The translations under genes and the position numbers were made by a program. 41,965 bases of DNA, taken from a virus. Below are positions 1 through 6,819 of the stretch, in pieces. Each line of letters starts with the position of its first letter. The stretch's first letter is position 1. The notes under the pieces were generated by a model that worked only from the letters and a program-made list of their open reading frames with translations, did no database searches and was not told the DNA's origin. Location: the IMG/VR virus record IMGVR_UViG_3300048912_000043, positions 1-41,965 of that record. The stretch is one strand, 5' to 3'.

Positions 1-150
1 GCCACCGGGGACGCCACCGGGGACGCCACCGGGGACGCCACCGGGGACGCCACCTGGGCCGCCACCTGGGCCGCCACCAGGGACGCCACCTGGGCCGCCA
101 CCTGGGCCGCCACCAGGGCCGCCACCAGGGACGCCACCAGGGACGCCACC
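1..150 (+). repeat. 12-bp coding minisatellite, right part
   Basis: Twelve full 12-bp units plus a leading gccacc. Each unit fits NGG-GMC-GCC-ACC, where the first base is A, G or T and the fifth base is A or C. Translated units in order are GDAT four times, WAAT twice, RDAT, WAAT twice, RAAT, RDAT twice. It is continuous with the repeat at 41807-41965 when the window is circularised; the junction unit is one codon short. Confidence 0.97.
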
Positions 151-903
151 GGGGACGATCTGTCGAACTGGTATGTTGTCAACGGCGACATGCGCGCCCT
201 GGCGCGCGAGATCGGTATCGACGACTTCGGTCTCCAGTGTGCCGCGAACGCCTGGAACATGTGGCAGTACGGGAACCAGGACAGCGGCTATGACGCCTAT
301 CTGTCCTTCTTCCAGGACGTCGCCGGCCTGAGCCTTGACTACAGCGCCTATAAGCACTGGCGGACGCTGGCTGAGCGCGCCGGACCGAGGATCATGCACG
401 CCGACTTCTGCATGATCTCGGATCGACCGTCGCTCCTCACCGTGGACGAGCAGAACCGTCCCCACAACGAGACCGGCCCATTCTGCCAATGGCGCGATGG
501 CTCGGCGCTGTTCGCCTGGCACGGCGCCAGAGTTCCGGCGAAGTGGATCGTCAACCGCGCCGATATCGACCCGAGTGAGGTCATCCGACACGAGAACGTC
601 GAGTTGCGCGCAGCCGGCGCGGCCATCGCAGGCTGGCCGAAGATGCTCAAGGTTCTTGAGGCCAAGGTGATCGACGACAGCGGCTCTCCGGATATTGGGC
701 AGCTGATCGAATTGAAGCTGCCCGGCCTCCAAGAGCCCGGACGCTTCCTGAAGGCGATGTGCCCCCGCAACGGGATCATCGTCGAGGGCGTGCCGCGCGT
801 CAGCGATATCGACCGACTGCCGATCGAAACCGCGCTTCACGCCCAGGCGTGGCGCATCGGCGACCCTCTGTCTGAGTACCAGCATCCGCCCGCGCGGACC
901 TGA
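1..903 (+). CDS. DUF6745-like repeat protein, C-terminal part (continues from 41525)
   Basis: The frame is open at base 1 and joins in phase with the ORF open at 41965, giving about 447 residues (147 + 300) if the window is circular. Bases 1-150 encode tandem tetrapeptides of the type [G/W/R]-[D/A]-A-T. The rest (about residues 51-300 of this part) is a folded domain rich in Trp, with WVNRADIDPSEV and ENVELR motifs and a closing segment about Ile/Leu-rich strands. That pattern resembles what I know of the DUF6745 family, whose function is unknown. It is followed by a small gene at 938 in what looks like the same transcription unit. Expression would be early, from the 40.7 kb control region. 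Biochemical role unknown; family call is by recall of motif style only. Confidence 0.7.
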   Translation, partial: ATGDATGDATGDATGDATWAATWAATRDATWAATWAATRAATRDATRDATGDDLSNWYVVNGDMRALAREIGIDDFGLQCAANAWNMWQYGNQDSGYDAYLSFFQDVAGLSLDYSAYKHWRTLAERAGPRIMHADFCMISDRPSLLTVDEQNRPHNETGPFCQWRDGSALFAWHGARVPAKWIVNRADIDPSEVIRHENVELRAAGAAIAGWPKMLKVLEAKVIDDSGSPDIGQLIELKLPGLQEPGRFLKAMCPRNGIIVEGVPRVSDIDRLPIETALHAQAWRIGDPLSEYQHPPART

Positions 904-937
904 TCAACCCCTTCAAACCTAGAAGCGAGAATATAAC

Positions 938-1291
938 ATGCCCAAGCAGATCATTGGCGCCCAAGGCGAAATTACGATCATCAAGATCGATGCCGCACCG
1001 GCAGACTTCAGCGCCATGGCCAAGGCCGAGCGCGCCAAGGCCGGGTGGATCATCAGCCACAGCGAAAGCGGCCACCACCATGTGCTGACCGGCGGCCAGG
1101 TGATGGAGCGCATCAGCGATGTGCCGGAGGGGATGAAGATCCTCTACGCCATCCTCGAAAACCCCGAGCGCCTGATCCAGGACGCCCAGGTTCCGCACGG
1201 GCACTTCGATCTAGGCGCTGGCATCTATGAGTTCCGCATTGCTCGCGAATTCGACCCCTTTGCCGAACAAGCGCGCCGCGTCGCGGACTGA
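938..1291 (+). CDS. small conserved-looking protein with His-rich motif
   Basis: 117 residues, ATG start, lying 34 bp behind the DUF6745-like gene. The central motif SGHHHVL (about residues 44-50) gives three adjacent histidines, and a second His-containing stretch (HGHFDLGAGIYEF, about 87-99) follows. The protein is mainly beta-prone with a charged C-terminus. The histidines could bind a metal or fit a small cupin-like fold, but I cannot place it in a named family. Proximity suggests it works with the repeat protein; that is inference. Confidence 0.75.
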   Translation: MPKQIIGAQGEITIIKIDAAPADFSAMAKAERAKAGWIISHSESGHHHVLTGGQVMERISDVPEGMKILYAILENPERLIQDAQVPHGHFDLGAGIYEFRIAREFDPFAEQARRVAD

Positions 1292-1293
1292 CC

Positions 1294-1563
1294 ATGTCCA
1301 CCCCCAACACCCAGAGCGCGACACCCATTCAACAAGCGGGGCGCTCGTCGCGCGGCGTCCCGCACGGACTGGACCAGAGCCTATTCTGGAAGGACGTGCG
1401 CCAAGCGGTGCTGTTCGTCGCCCTGTTCACGGCACTTGGTGGCGGCGTCGTCCTGTTCCTGCTCCTGGACCGTCCCGCCCAAGCAATGGTCGCCTACTCG
1501 GCGCTGGTTGTTTGGTGCTTGGTGATGATCGTGGCGGGGCTGCGTCGCGGTGCACGCCGATGA
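1294..1563 (+). CDS. small membrane protein, two predicted TM helices
   Basis: 89 residues. About 35 polar N-terminal residues are followed by two hydrophobic stretches (about 39-56 and 63-80) separated by a short loop with Asp-Arg, then a basic tail (GLRRGARR). It starts 2 bp after the previous stop and overlaps the next gene. An inner-membrane protein of unknown role. Confidence 0.6.
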   Translation: MSTPNTQSATPIQQAGRSSRGVPHGLDQSLFWKDVRQAVLFVALFTALGGGVVLFLLLDRPAQAMVAYSALVVWCLVMIVAGLRRGARR

Positions 1564-1735
1564 CCCGCTCGTCGCCGCGATCCGCGTGTGCGTGGACCTA
1601 TGCCGGACCGAGAAGGCCCTGGTCGAGTGGTTCGACGAACACCGCCAGGCCCTAGCCAACGAGCCCCCTGAAACCAAGTCCGCCGCCTGGAACGAGGTCA
1701 AGCGGAGAACACGAGAACTGAGGAGCCGGACGTGA
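1550..1735 (+). CDS. small hypothetical protein
   Basis: 61 residues from a GTG start that overlaps the end of the membrane protein gene by 14 bp. Mostly helical and charged (Glu/Arg-rich). No family recognised. The start is chosen for the tight overlap typical of this operon; its stop forms a GTGA overlap with the frame beginning at 1732. Confidence 0.5.
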   Translation: MHADDPLVAAIRVCVDLCRTEKALVEWFDEHRQALANEPPETKSAAWNEVKRRTRELRSRT

Positions 1736-2064
1736 TCGCAGGGACCTACGACTTCACCGAGGCCGTCATCGCCGAGGACATCGAATGCGCCAGCCAACAA
1801 GTCCAGCCGAGCGGTGGGCGTGGTGGGAAGCGGCTGTCGCCGGTCTCGACCCGCCAATCCACGCCGACGAGCCGCACGCCGGGTTCTTCAAGGTCCGCCG
1901 CTTCCCATACGGGAAATGGCCAAAGGGTCCGTTCGTCCCCGCCCGCGTCTGGTGGGTACCGGGCGAAGTCGACCCAGCGACCGGAGAACTCCTGTCCGAC
2001 GAAATCTGCCGCGCCGAAGTCGACGGCCGGCCAACAGACCCCTGGAGAGCATGGCCATGGTTAG
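1732..2064 (+). CDS. possible overlapping ORF
   Basis: An open frame starts with GTG in a GTGA overlap with the previous stop, the coupling style used across this genome. Its first 17 residues (before 1785) have normal coding composition. From 1785 on it shares DNA with the better-supported gene in another frame and becomes Ser/Pro/Thr/Arg-rich, as shadow frames often do. It may be a short leader-like gene or spurious. Confidence 0.25.
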   Translation: MIAGTYDFTEAVIAEDIECASQQVQPSGGRGGKRLSPVSTRQSTPTSRTPGSSRSAASHTGNGQRVRSSPPASGGYRAKSTQRPENSCPTKSAAPKSTAGQQTPGEHGHG

Positions 2065-2177
2065 CCGCGAGACCGATCAGCGAGAGCGAGTGGACGTGGT
2101 TGAAGGCGCTAAGCCCGCTTCTGCCAACATCGATACCACCGAAGCCCACGAAGAACCTGCCGCGCCGCGCAGCCTGA
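1785..2177 (+). CDS. Trp-rich phage hypothetical protein
   Basis: 130 residues, ATG start. Strongly Trp/Pro-rich (WAWWEAAVAG, then FPYGKWPKGPFVPARVWW), and it ends in a Pro/Lys/Arg tail. The composition differs from random frames and the N-terminal 95 residues look like a compact domain. The last part overlaps the start of the ERF gene by about 125 bp. I do not recognise a function. Being directly upstream of a recombinase hints at early DNA metabolism. Confidence 0.65.
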   Translation: MRQPTSPAERWAWWEAAVAGLDPPIHADEPHAGFFKVRRFPYGKWPKGPFVPARVWWVPGEVDPATGELLSDEICRAEVDGRPTDPWRAWPWLAARPISESEWTWLKALSPLLPTSIPPKPTKNLPRRAA

Positions 2178-2863
2178 AGCAGCGTCTAGCGGACATTCGC
2201 GACGAATGCGCGGGGATTGGCAAAGAAGACATCAAGATGGAGAAGGACGGCAAGAAGTGGACCATCAAGGGCCACACCGTCGAGGCCATCTTGTCAGAGG
2301 TCCGCCCCCTGCTTTCGAAGCACGGGGTTGACCTCGAACCGACCCTTGTCGAGCGCGCCTACTCCGGCAACCGTTGTGACGTCATCGTAGATTTCACGTT
2401 TGAGCGCACGGACGACAGCGACGAAAAGCGCGTCATCCGCTGGGCTGGTGCGGGTACCGACAACGGCGACAAGGCCTTCGCCAAGGCCGGCACGAACGCC
2501 CTCAAGGAAGTTCTGAAGAAGCGCTTCCTGATCACCGATCGCGATGACGCGAAGGAGGAAGAGGAGCAAGTCGAGCACCAGACCGAAGAAGGCATCAATC
2601 GCGCCGAAATGGAGCGCCAGGCGGAAGCAAAGCGCGCCGCCCTTGAGCTTTGGGCCAAGGCGCTTCGCAATGCGCTGAAGACCGCGAAAACTTTGGAAGA
2701 GGTGCGCGCGCTGGAGCTGGACAACAAGGAGCAACTTCGCTCGCGCGACACACCGGCGGCTACCCGCGAGTTCTTCATCGACCTCATCCAGCAGCGCAAG
2801 AAAGAGTTCGAAGGCGGCCAGGGAGGCGGGGTGGCTGAAGAAGCGCCCTCCGACGTCGACTGA
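2051..2863 (+). CDS. erf: ERF-family single-strand annealing protein
   Basis: 270 residues with the ATG at 2051, preceded by a GGAGAG Shine-Dalgarno. The open frame runs further upstream to 1814, but that extension is a shadow of the previous gene. An ERF-type core runs from about residue 40 to 160: a helix (LKQRLADIRDE), then strands with HGVDLEP and a GTDNGDKAFAKAGTNALKEVL segment typical of ERF proteins. A long charged, helical C-terminal region follows (about 165-250, Glu/Lys/Arg-rich, coiled-coil-like). ERF proteins anneal complementary ssDNA in phage recombination and genome circularisation. The next gene begins in a TGATG overlap. Alternative starts are ATG 2057 and GTG 2090. Confidence 0.82.
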   Translation: MAMVSRETDQRERVDVVEGAKPASANIDTTEAHEEPAAPRSLKQRLADIRDECAGIGKEDIKMEKDGKKWTIKGHTVEAILSEVRPLLSKHGVDLEPTLVERAYSGNRCDVIVDFTFERTDDSDEKRVIRWAGAGTDNGDKAFAKAGTNALKEVLKKRFLITDRDDAKEEEEQVEHQTEEGINRAEMERQAEAKRAALELWAKALRNALKTAKTLEEVRALELDNKEQLRSRDTPAATREFFIDLIQQRKKEFEGGQGGGVAEEAPSDVD

Positions 2864-3312
2864 TGTCCGAGCGCCCCGCCATCATGTGCGTGCGTCGTGG
2901 CGACTTCCTACAGCCGCTTACACCGCTGGACAGTGAGCTGATCCGCGCCCATCCGGCCGGTAAGCCTCTGAAGCTACAGATCACCCAGGCGCGCCGGTCT
3001 GGCCGCCAGATGCGCCTCTACCGCGCCTTCCTGACGCTCGTGGCCGACAACCTGGAAGGCGACGTCACGCCCGATGCGCTCCACGAGTGGATGAAGCTTC
3101 GGCTTGGTCTCGTCGAGGCGGTTCCGTTGCGTTCCGGCCGGGTCGATCTGGTCCCGAAGTCCGTCGCCTTCGACAAGATGGAGCACGGCGAGTTCACAGC
3201 CTTCTTCGCAGGCGTCAAGCGCTTGGTGCTGGAGCAATTGATCCCGCGCGCCAACTGCGAGGCGTTCGAGCGCGAGGCCCTGGCCATGATTGGTGAGGGG
3301 GAGTTCGCATGA
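2863..3312 (+). CDS. DUF1367/NinB-like recombination-associated protein
   Basis: 149 residues; the start overlaps the previous stop in TGATG. The layout matches phage proteins found beside recombination genes: an N-terminal strand region, a conserved-looking ITQARRSGRQMRLYRAF stretch (about residues 46-62), then a KSVAFDKMEHGEF motif (about 103-115) and a C-terminal helix. DUF1367 and NinB-type proteins have this order. Function is likely accessory to recombination; which of the two families it belongs to is uncertain. Confidence 0.6.
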   Translation: MSERPAIMCVRRGDFLQPLTPLDSELIRAHPAGKPLKLQITQARRSGRQMRLYRAFLTLVADNLEGDVTPDALHEWMKLRLGLVEAVPLRSGRVDLVPKSVAFDKMEHGEFTAFFAGVKRLVLEQLIPRANCEAFEREALAMIGEGEFA

Positions 3313-3638
3313 CCCTCACCCGCGAAGCCGTCACCATCGAAAAGCGCCGCGTCCTGACCCGCGTGGAAGTCATCGAGCTTTCCGTCCGTCAGAACGGCAA
3401 ATGCGGCTGTGGCTGCGGCGGTAAGCTGGACGCGCTGTCCGAGGGCGTGACCGACGAACACCGGGTTCCTCTGGCCTTGGGCGGGACCAACGACCTGTCC
3501 AATCGCGAGCTGTGGCGCAACCCCTGCTCCCTCGCCAAGACCAAGAAGGACTTCACCGCGATCGCCAAGGCCAAGCGCTTGGCCGGTGAGACCTGCACGA
3601 CGGCGGGGCGTCCCATTCCGCAGCGCGTCAACGCCTGA
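3309..3638 (+). CDS. HNH endonuclease domain protein
   Basis: 109 residues; ATGA overlap with the previous gene. A CGCGCG cysteine cluster (Cys32, 34, 36) is followed by an Glu-His pair at 50-51, a GGTNDLSNREL segment with the central Asn at 65, and Cys73 before KTKKD. This is the HNH order, with EH in place of the more usual DH. It would be a small metal-dependent nuclease. A Lys/Ala-rich tail follows. Placed directly after the recombination genes. Confidence 0.75.
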   Translation: MTLTREAVTIEKRRVLTRVEVIELSVRQNGKCGCGCGGKLDALSEGVTDEHRVPLALGGTNDLSNRELWRNPCSLAKTKKDFTAIAKAKRLAGETCTTAGRPIPQRVNA

Positions 3639-3713
3639 GCGCCCAAGGGCTCTCGCAAGCTGCCGTCTCGTCCCTTCCCCAAGCACCCCCTCCCCTCCCA
3701 GGAGAACTGACCA

Positions 3714-3884
3714 ATGAGTGCATCGAAAGCCAATCGCCAGCGCAAGCGCGCCGAGGAGATCGACCTTCGGATCGGACAGCTCCTAGCCAAGCCGCCAGGA
3801 GCAGTTCGCAACCGCATGATCAAGCGCCTAGAGGCTGAGTACGCCGGACTGCGCTTCAAGCCGGAGGCCTCCACCAATGCCTAA
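3714..3884 (+). CDS. small basic hypothetical protein (56 aa)
   Basis: ATG at 3714 is preceded by AGGAGAAC at good spacing. 56 residues, helical and rich in Arg/Lys (ANRQRKRAEE near the N-terminus). It ends 8 bp inside the next gene, the overlap seen elsewhere in this operon. No family recognised. Confidence 0.6.
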   Translation: MSASKANRQRKRAEEIDLRIGQLLAKPPGAVRNRMIKRLEAEYAGLRFKPEASTNA

Positions 3885-4137
3885 CCCCATAGACCACGGC
3901 GGCGAGCAGCCCGTCATCAACCACGATGCGACGGCTGCGCTCGCCCCTCGTTACGCGGTCGGCGACCTCGTGAACTACACAGAGGACGGGGTGATTTCCC
4001 GCAGCCCGATGGGCGAAATCTGCGAGGTCGTCGCAACGGGCGGATACCGCGTTCTCTGGGGCGACGATCCCGACGACCGCGCCGGCGGCATCCTGCTCTA
4101 CGGCGATGACGAGCTCGTTCCGGCGGGTGCGCTATGA
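3877..4137 (+). CDS. small acidic hypothetical protein
   Basis: 86 residues. After about 25 residues comes a beta-rich segment (RYAVGDLVNYTEDG, then a VLWGDDPDDRAGG stretch) that could form a small SH3-like barrel, as in other phage proteins with a GDLV core. It overlaps both neighbours. Role unknown. Confidence 0.55.
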   Translation: MPNPIDHGGEQPVINHDATAALAPRYAVGDLVNYTEDGVISRSPMGEICEVVATGGYRVLWGDDPDDRAGGILLYGDDELVPAGAL

Positions 4138-4394
4138 CCGCCCCCAAGACGGACAAAGGCGGCGTCTCCTGGTGGATGGCCGCGCTCATCATGATCGCGA
4201 TGGCCGCGACCTACGTCACCGGCCGGATCGACCAACAGCGCCACGACCGTCGCGCCGTTTCGGCCTTCACGCAGCGCATCTTCGTCAGCGCCATCGTCTG
4301 CGGCGCGTCTGGCGACGAGACCTTCGCGTGCAAGCAGCTCGCCGAGTTCTCGACCGAGCGCCCCCTCTCCGCGCGGAGCCCCCTCAATGACTAA
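4134..4394 (+). CDS. small membrane-anchored protein
   Basis: 86 residues; ATGA overlap with the previous gene. Ten polar residues are followed by one hydrophobic helix (WWMAALIMIAMAATYVTG, about 12-29). A soluble domain with two Cys (about 56 and 66) probably faces the periplasm. The Cys pair could form a disulfide. Unknown function. Confidence 0.6.
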   Translation: MTAPKTDKGGVSWWMAALIMIAMAATYVTGRIDQQRHDRRAVSAFTQRIFVSAIVCGASGDETFACKQLAEFSTERPLSARSPLND

Positions 4395-4572
4395 CGCCAT
4401 CAACCACGAAGAAGCGGGGGAGAGCGCGAGCATCCCTTGCGACGGCTGCGGCGCTACCGAGAACAGCAAGCGGTGCATCGGTTGCCTGCACGACTTCGGC
4501 ACGCCCGAAAGCGCCTGGGTCCAGAAGTACACGCGCCCCGCCACCCAGCAGCAGGAGTCCTCCCAATGCTGA
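4387..4572 (+). CDS. small zinc-ribbon protein
   Basis: 61 residues. CDGCG at about 18-22 and CIGC at about 30-33 form a four-cysteine zinc knuckle. The start overlaps the upstream stop by 8 bp and the end overlaps the next start by 7 bp. Probably a nucleic-acid or protein binding module. Confidence 0.6.
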   Translation: MTNAINHEEAGESASIPCDGCGATENSKRCIGCLHDFGTPESAWVQKYTRPATQQQESSQC

Positions 4573-4985
4573 AAGAGGTCAAACTCTCAGACCACGGCTG
4601 GCTGCCGATCGTGCTCTGCCCGACCGATGGCGTGGACCGTCGATTGATGCTGCCAGGCGGCCGGGAGGTCATCGGGGCTCACCACAACGGCGGCCTCGGT
4701 CAGGCGTCTGGCTGGCAGACCAAAGAGGCCTTCGAATACGATGTGCCGGTGTACGAGGAGCAGCTGAAGGGCGGCTTCATCGCCGACTTCGTTCCGCGCG
4801 CCAGCCGCCCCGCACCCGAGCGAAAGCAAATCGGCACGCGCAAGGCCATCATGTGGAAGGTCGGCAAGCTCCCCGAAGGCGTTTACCCGACCCACTTCCG
4901 GCCAAACGACACCGTCTACGGATCGGCCACGACCCCTCCCCCTACTACGGGAAGCGCCGCACCGGTGGAAGGGGGTGAGGGATGA
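4566..4985 (+). CDS. hypothetical protein
   Basis: 139 residues from ATG 4566; the frame is open further upstream but that part is a shadow of the zinc-ribbon gene. The N-terminal half is beta-rich (DHGWLPIVLCPTDG). The last 20 residues are Pro/Thr/Gly-rich and disordered. ATGA overlap with the next gene. No family recognised. Confidence 0.5.
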   Translation: MLKEVKLSDHGWLPIVLCPTDGVDRRLMLPGGREVIGAHHNGGLGQASGWQTKEAFEYDVPVYEEQLKGGFIADFVPRASRPAPERKQIGTRKAIMWKVGKLPEGVYPTHFRPNDTVYGSATTPPPTTGSAAPVEGGEG

Positions 4986-5173
4986 GCGACCTGCGAGTGA
5001 AATGGTCCGTACCGTGCGGGTATTCGACGGACATGTCCTGGGTAACCACAGGGCCTGACATTCAATATGAGGGCGTGGTCGTCGGGTTCGTTCCCGGTTC
5101 CAAGGCCATCGTGCATGTCGATGATTTCCTCACGGAAGTCAGCATCGACGACCTGAAGGTGATTTCCCGATGA
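4982..5173 (+). CDS. small beta-rich hypothetical protein
   Basis: 63 residues, ATGA overlap on both sides. It is strand-rich (YEGVVVGFVPGSKAIVHVDD), with the look of a small SH3-like barrel. Unknown role. Confidence 0.55.
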   Translation: MSDLRVKWSVPCGYSTDMSWVTTGPDIQYEGVVVGFVPGSKAIVHVDDFLTEVSIDDLKVISR

Positions 5174-5595
5174 GCATCTTCACCAAAGACAAGGTCCATG
5201 ATGCTGACAGCTGGGTCGCACGCGACCTACCGGGCGGGATCTACTGCGCCCCGCGCTGCGGTTGCAAGTGCACGCGAGAGGACTACGAGCGCGCTTGCCG
5301 TGACGGCGCGGAAATCGCGGCTGCGCTTGGCGACGGCTGGACCGTCCGAGTCTGGGAGAATGGCGGCTGGCATTGCGAGGTCGTCAAGGGCATCGCGCGC
5401 GTCGATCGGGACTATGAGATCCCCTACAGCAGTCCGCGCAAGATCTCAGGCTACTCGGCGTGGCTGAATAGCGAGGTCTGCGGCCAGATCATTGTCCATG
5501 GCGCCGATCCGGTAGAGGCGCTTGGACTGGCTATGCAGGAAGCGCGCACCAAGCTCCTCCGCTACGAGGCCGAACTGAACGAGGTGTCGGCATGA
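5170..5595 (+). CDS. hypothetical protein with Cys motif
   Basis: 141 residues. A Cys cluster (CAPRCGCKC, about 26-34) is followed by an alpha/beta body (WTVRVWENGGWHCEVVKG). The C-terminal helix is typical of phage proteins of the 'VEALGLAMQEA' kind. Overlaps both neighbours by 4 nt. Function not recognised. Confidence 0.6.
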   Translation: MSIFTKDKVHDADSWVARDLPGGIYCAPRCGCKCTREDYERACRDGAEIAAALGDGWTVRVWENGGWHCEVVKGIARVDRDYEIPYSSPRKISGYSAWLNSEVCGQIIVHGADPVEALGLAMQEARTKLLRYEAELNEVSA

Positions 5596-5810
5596 CCGGA
5601 CGCTGCGAACGCCAGGGATCGTTCTGCCCCTACTGCGGCTATCGGGCCTGCTTGAAAGCCAAACCAATCATCCCTCGCGCGGCAATCACGCAAACGCCTG
5701 CGAGTGGCAAGGCGGAAGTCGCCACTGTGGCCGAACGTGACAAATCCCGGGAGGAAAACCCCTCTGTTTCGCGCTCACCGGAAGAACGTGAAGGGGTGGA
5801 GCATGGGTAA
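5592..5810 (+). CDS. small protein with N-terminal zinc-knuckle-like motif
   Basis: 72 residues. An N-terminal CPYCGYRAC motif (about 12-20) is followed by a Ser/Glu/Arg-rich, probably disordered tail. ATGA overlap upstream; it ends 8 bp into the methyltransferase gene. These exact overlaps support it as real despite the low-complexity tail. Confidence 0.5.
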   Translation: MTGRCERQGSFCPYCGYRACLKAKPIIPRAAITQTPASGKAEVATVAERDKSREENPSVSRSPEEREGVEHG

Positions 5811-6819
5811 GGGCGTCTACTACAACGAGTTTTCAAAACAGAAGGCGGCCTGGCTGCGCCATCTCATAGAGGAGGGCGCGATTGCCCATGGAGTCGTCGA
5901 CGAGCGCTCGATCACCGAAGTCCAGCCCGAAGACCTCGAAGGCTTCGCGCAATGCCACTTCTTCGCCGGCATCGGCCTCTGGTCCCTCTGCCTCCGCCGC
6001 GCCGGATGGCCTGACGATCGACCTGTTTGGACCGGTTCCTGTCCCTGCGGCCCCTTCAGCAAGGCCGGCCTCCGCCAAGGCTTTGAAGACCCGCGCCACC
6101 TTTGGCCGTTCTGGTTTCCACTCATCCGCAAGTGCCGGCCTGACATCGTCTTTGGTGAGCAGTCTGATGAGGCGGACGCGTGGATCGATCTTGTTCAGTC
6201 TGACATGGAAGGCGACGGCTACGCCCTCGGGACGGCTATTATACCTGCTGCGGGCTTCGACGGAGCGCACGCACGCCACCGAATTGGCTTCGTGGCCGAC
6301 GCCAACAACACCGAGTGGTGGACAGAGCGTGCCCCCTGGAACGACGGTCACTGGCCAAAGGCCGGACGGATCGAAGGCTACCGTGACGCTCGAGATGGCG
6401 GCCAAGGCCTCGGCCTGGCCGACGCCGACGCTAGCGGACAGCAGGAACAGCAGGAATTCAACGGCGCCGGAGCGACCGGAGGGCTCGAAATGGGTTCCGG
6501 GCGTGGCGCTCTGCGATGCGGCTATCCTAGCGGCTTGGGCGACCCCGAAGAAGCACGATGGGATGCGCGGGGGGAGTTTGGGACATATCGACGGTCGGCG
6601 CAGCTGTCTGATGGATCAGGTGTTGTTGACTGGCTCGCCTGCCGAGATAGCCGCTGGCGCCCGATTGAACCCGGCCTTAGCCCGCTGGTTGATGCGGATC
6701 CCACCCGCATGGGACGCCTGCGGGGTTACGGCGATGCCATCGACGTCGAGACGTTCACGCAGCTGATCGCCGCGTATCTCGAGGTCTCTCCCCTCCAATC
6801 CCAGCGAGCAGCAGCATGA
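5803..6819 (+). CDS. C5-cytosine DNA methyltransferase
   Basis: 338 residues from ATG 5803 (GGGGTGGAGC ribosome site upstream); an open extension to 5704 belongs to the previous gene's DNA. Motif I is FFAGIG (53-58). Motif IV has the catalytic cysteine in TGSCPCGPFS (Cys82). The usual ENV motif is altered to FGEQ (117-120). Motif VIII is HARHRIGFVAD (156-166). The C-terminal GYGDAID matches the motif X region. The middle (about 165-290) is Gly/Ala/Asp-rich with repeated ADAN/ADAD/GDPE elements and would be the target-recognition part. The product would methylate cytosine in phage DNA, probably to evade host restriction. It carries a second long frame, listed separately. ATGA overlap downstream. 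Confidence 0.87.
   Translation: MGKGVYYNEFSKQKAAWLRHLIEEGAIAHGVVDERSITEVQPEDLEGFAQCHFFAGIGLWSLCLRRAGWPDDRPVWTGSCPCGPFSKAGLRQGFEDPRHLWPFWFPLIRKCRPDIVFGEQSDEADAWIDLVQSDMEGDGYALGTAIIPAAGFDGAHARHRIGFVADANNTEWWTERAPWNDGHWPKAGRIEGYRDARDGGQGLGLADADASGQQEQQEFNGAGATGGLEMGSGRGALRCGYPSGLGDPEEARWDARGEFGTYRRSAQLSDGSGVVDWLACRDSRWRPIEPGLSPLVDADPTRMGRLRGYGDAIDVETFTQLIAAYLEVSPLQSQRAAA
5888..6766 (+). CDS. overlapping ORF inside the methyltransferase gene (WPTP-repeat protein)
   Basis: A second frame on the same strand is open from TTG 5882 (ATG 5888) to 6766, about 292 residues, almost fully inside the methyltransferase. It contains three spaced motifs (SWPTPTT, AWPTPTL, AWATPKK). Other protein-like features are DLFGPVPVPAAPSARPAS, a SLTWKATATPSGR segment, and a C-terminal ARLNPALARWLMRIPPAW stretch. 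These do not look like a random shadow; from memory, phage proteins with repeated WPTP motifs exist in databases, but I could not check. No ribosome site stands out, so translation is unproven. Confidence 0.4.
   Translation: MESSTSARSPKSSPKTSKASRNATSSPASASGPSASAAPDGLTIDLFGPVPVPAAPSARPASAKALKTRATFGRSGFHSSASAGLTSSLVSSLMRRTRGSILFSLTWKATATPSGRLLYLLRASTERTHATELASWPTPTTPSGGQSVPPGTTVTGQRPDGSKATVTLEMAAKASAWPTPTLADSRNSRNSTAPERPEGSKWVPGVALCDAAILAAWATPKKHDGMRGGSLGHIDGRRSCLMDQVLLTGSPAEIAAGARLNPALARWLMRIPPAWDACGVTAMPSTSRRSRS

Noticed and set aside
1-150. Diversity-generating retroelement variable region
   Set aside because: Variation occurs at fixed positions, but the constant A in ACC is not mutated and no reverse transcriptase or template repeat is present in the window.
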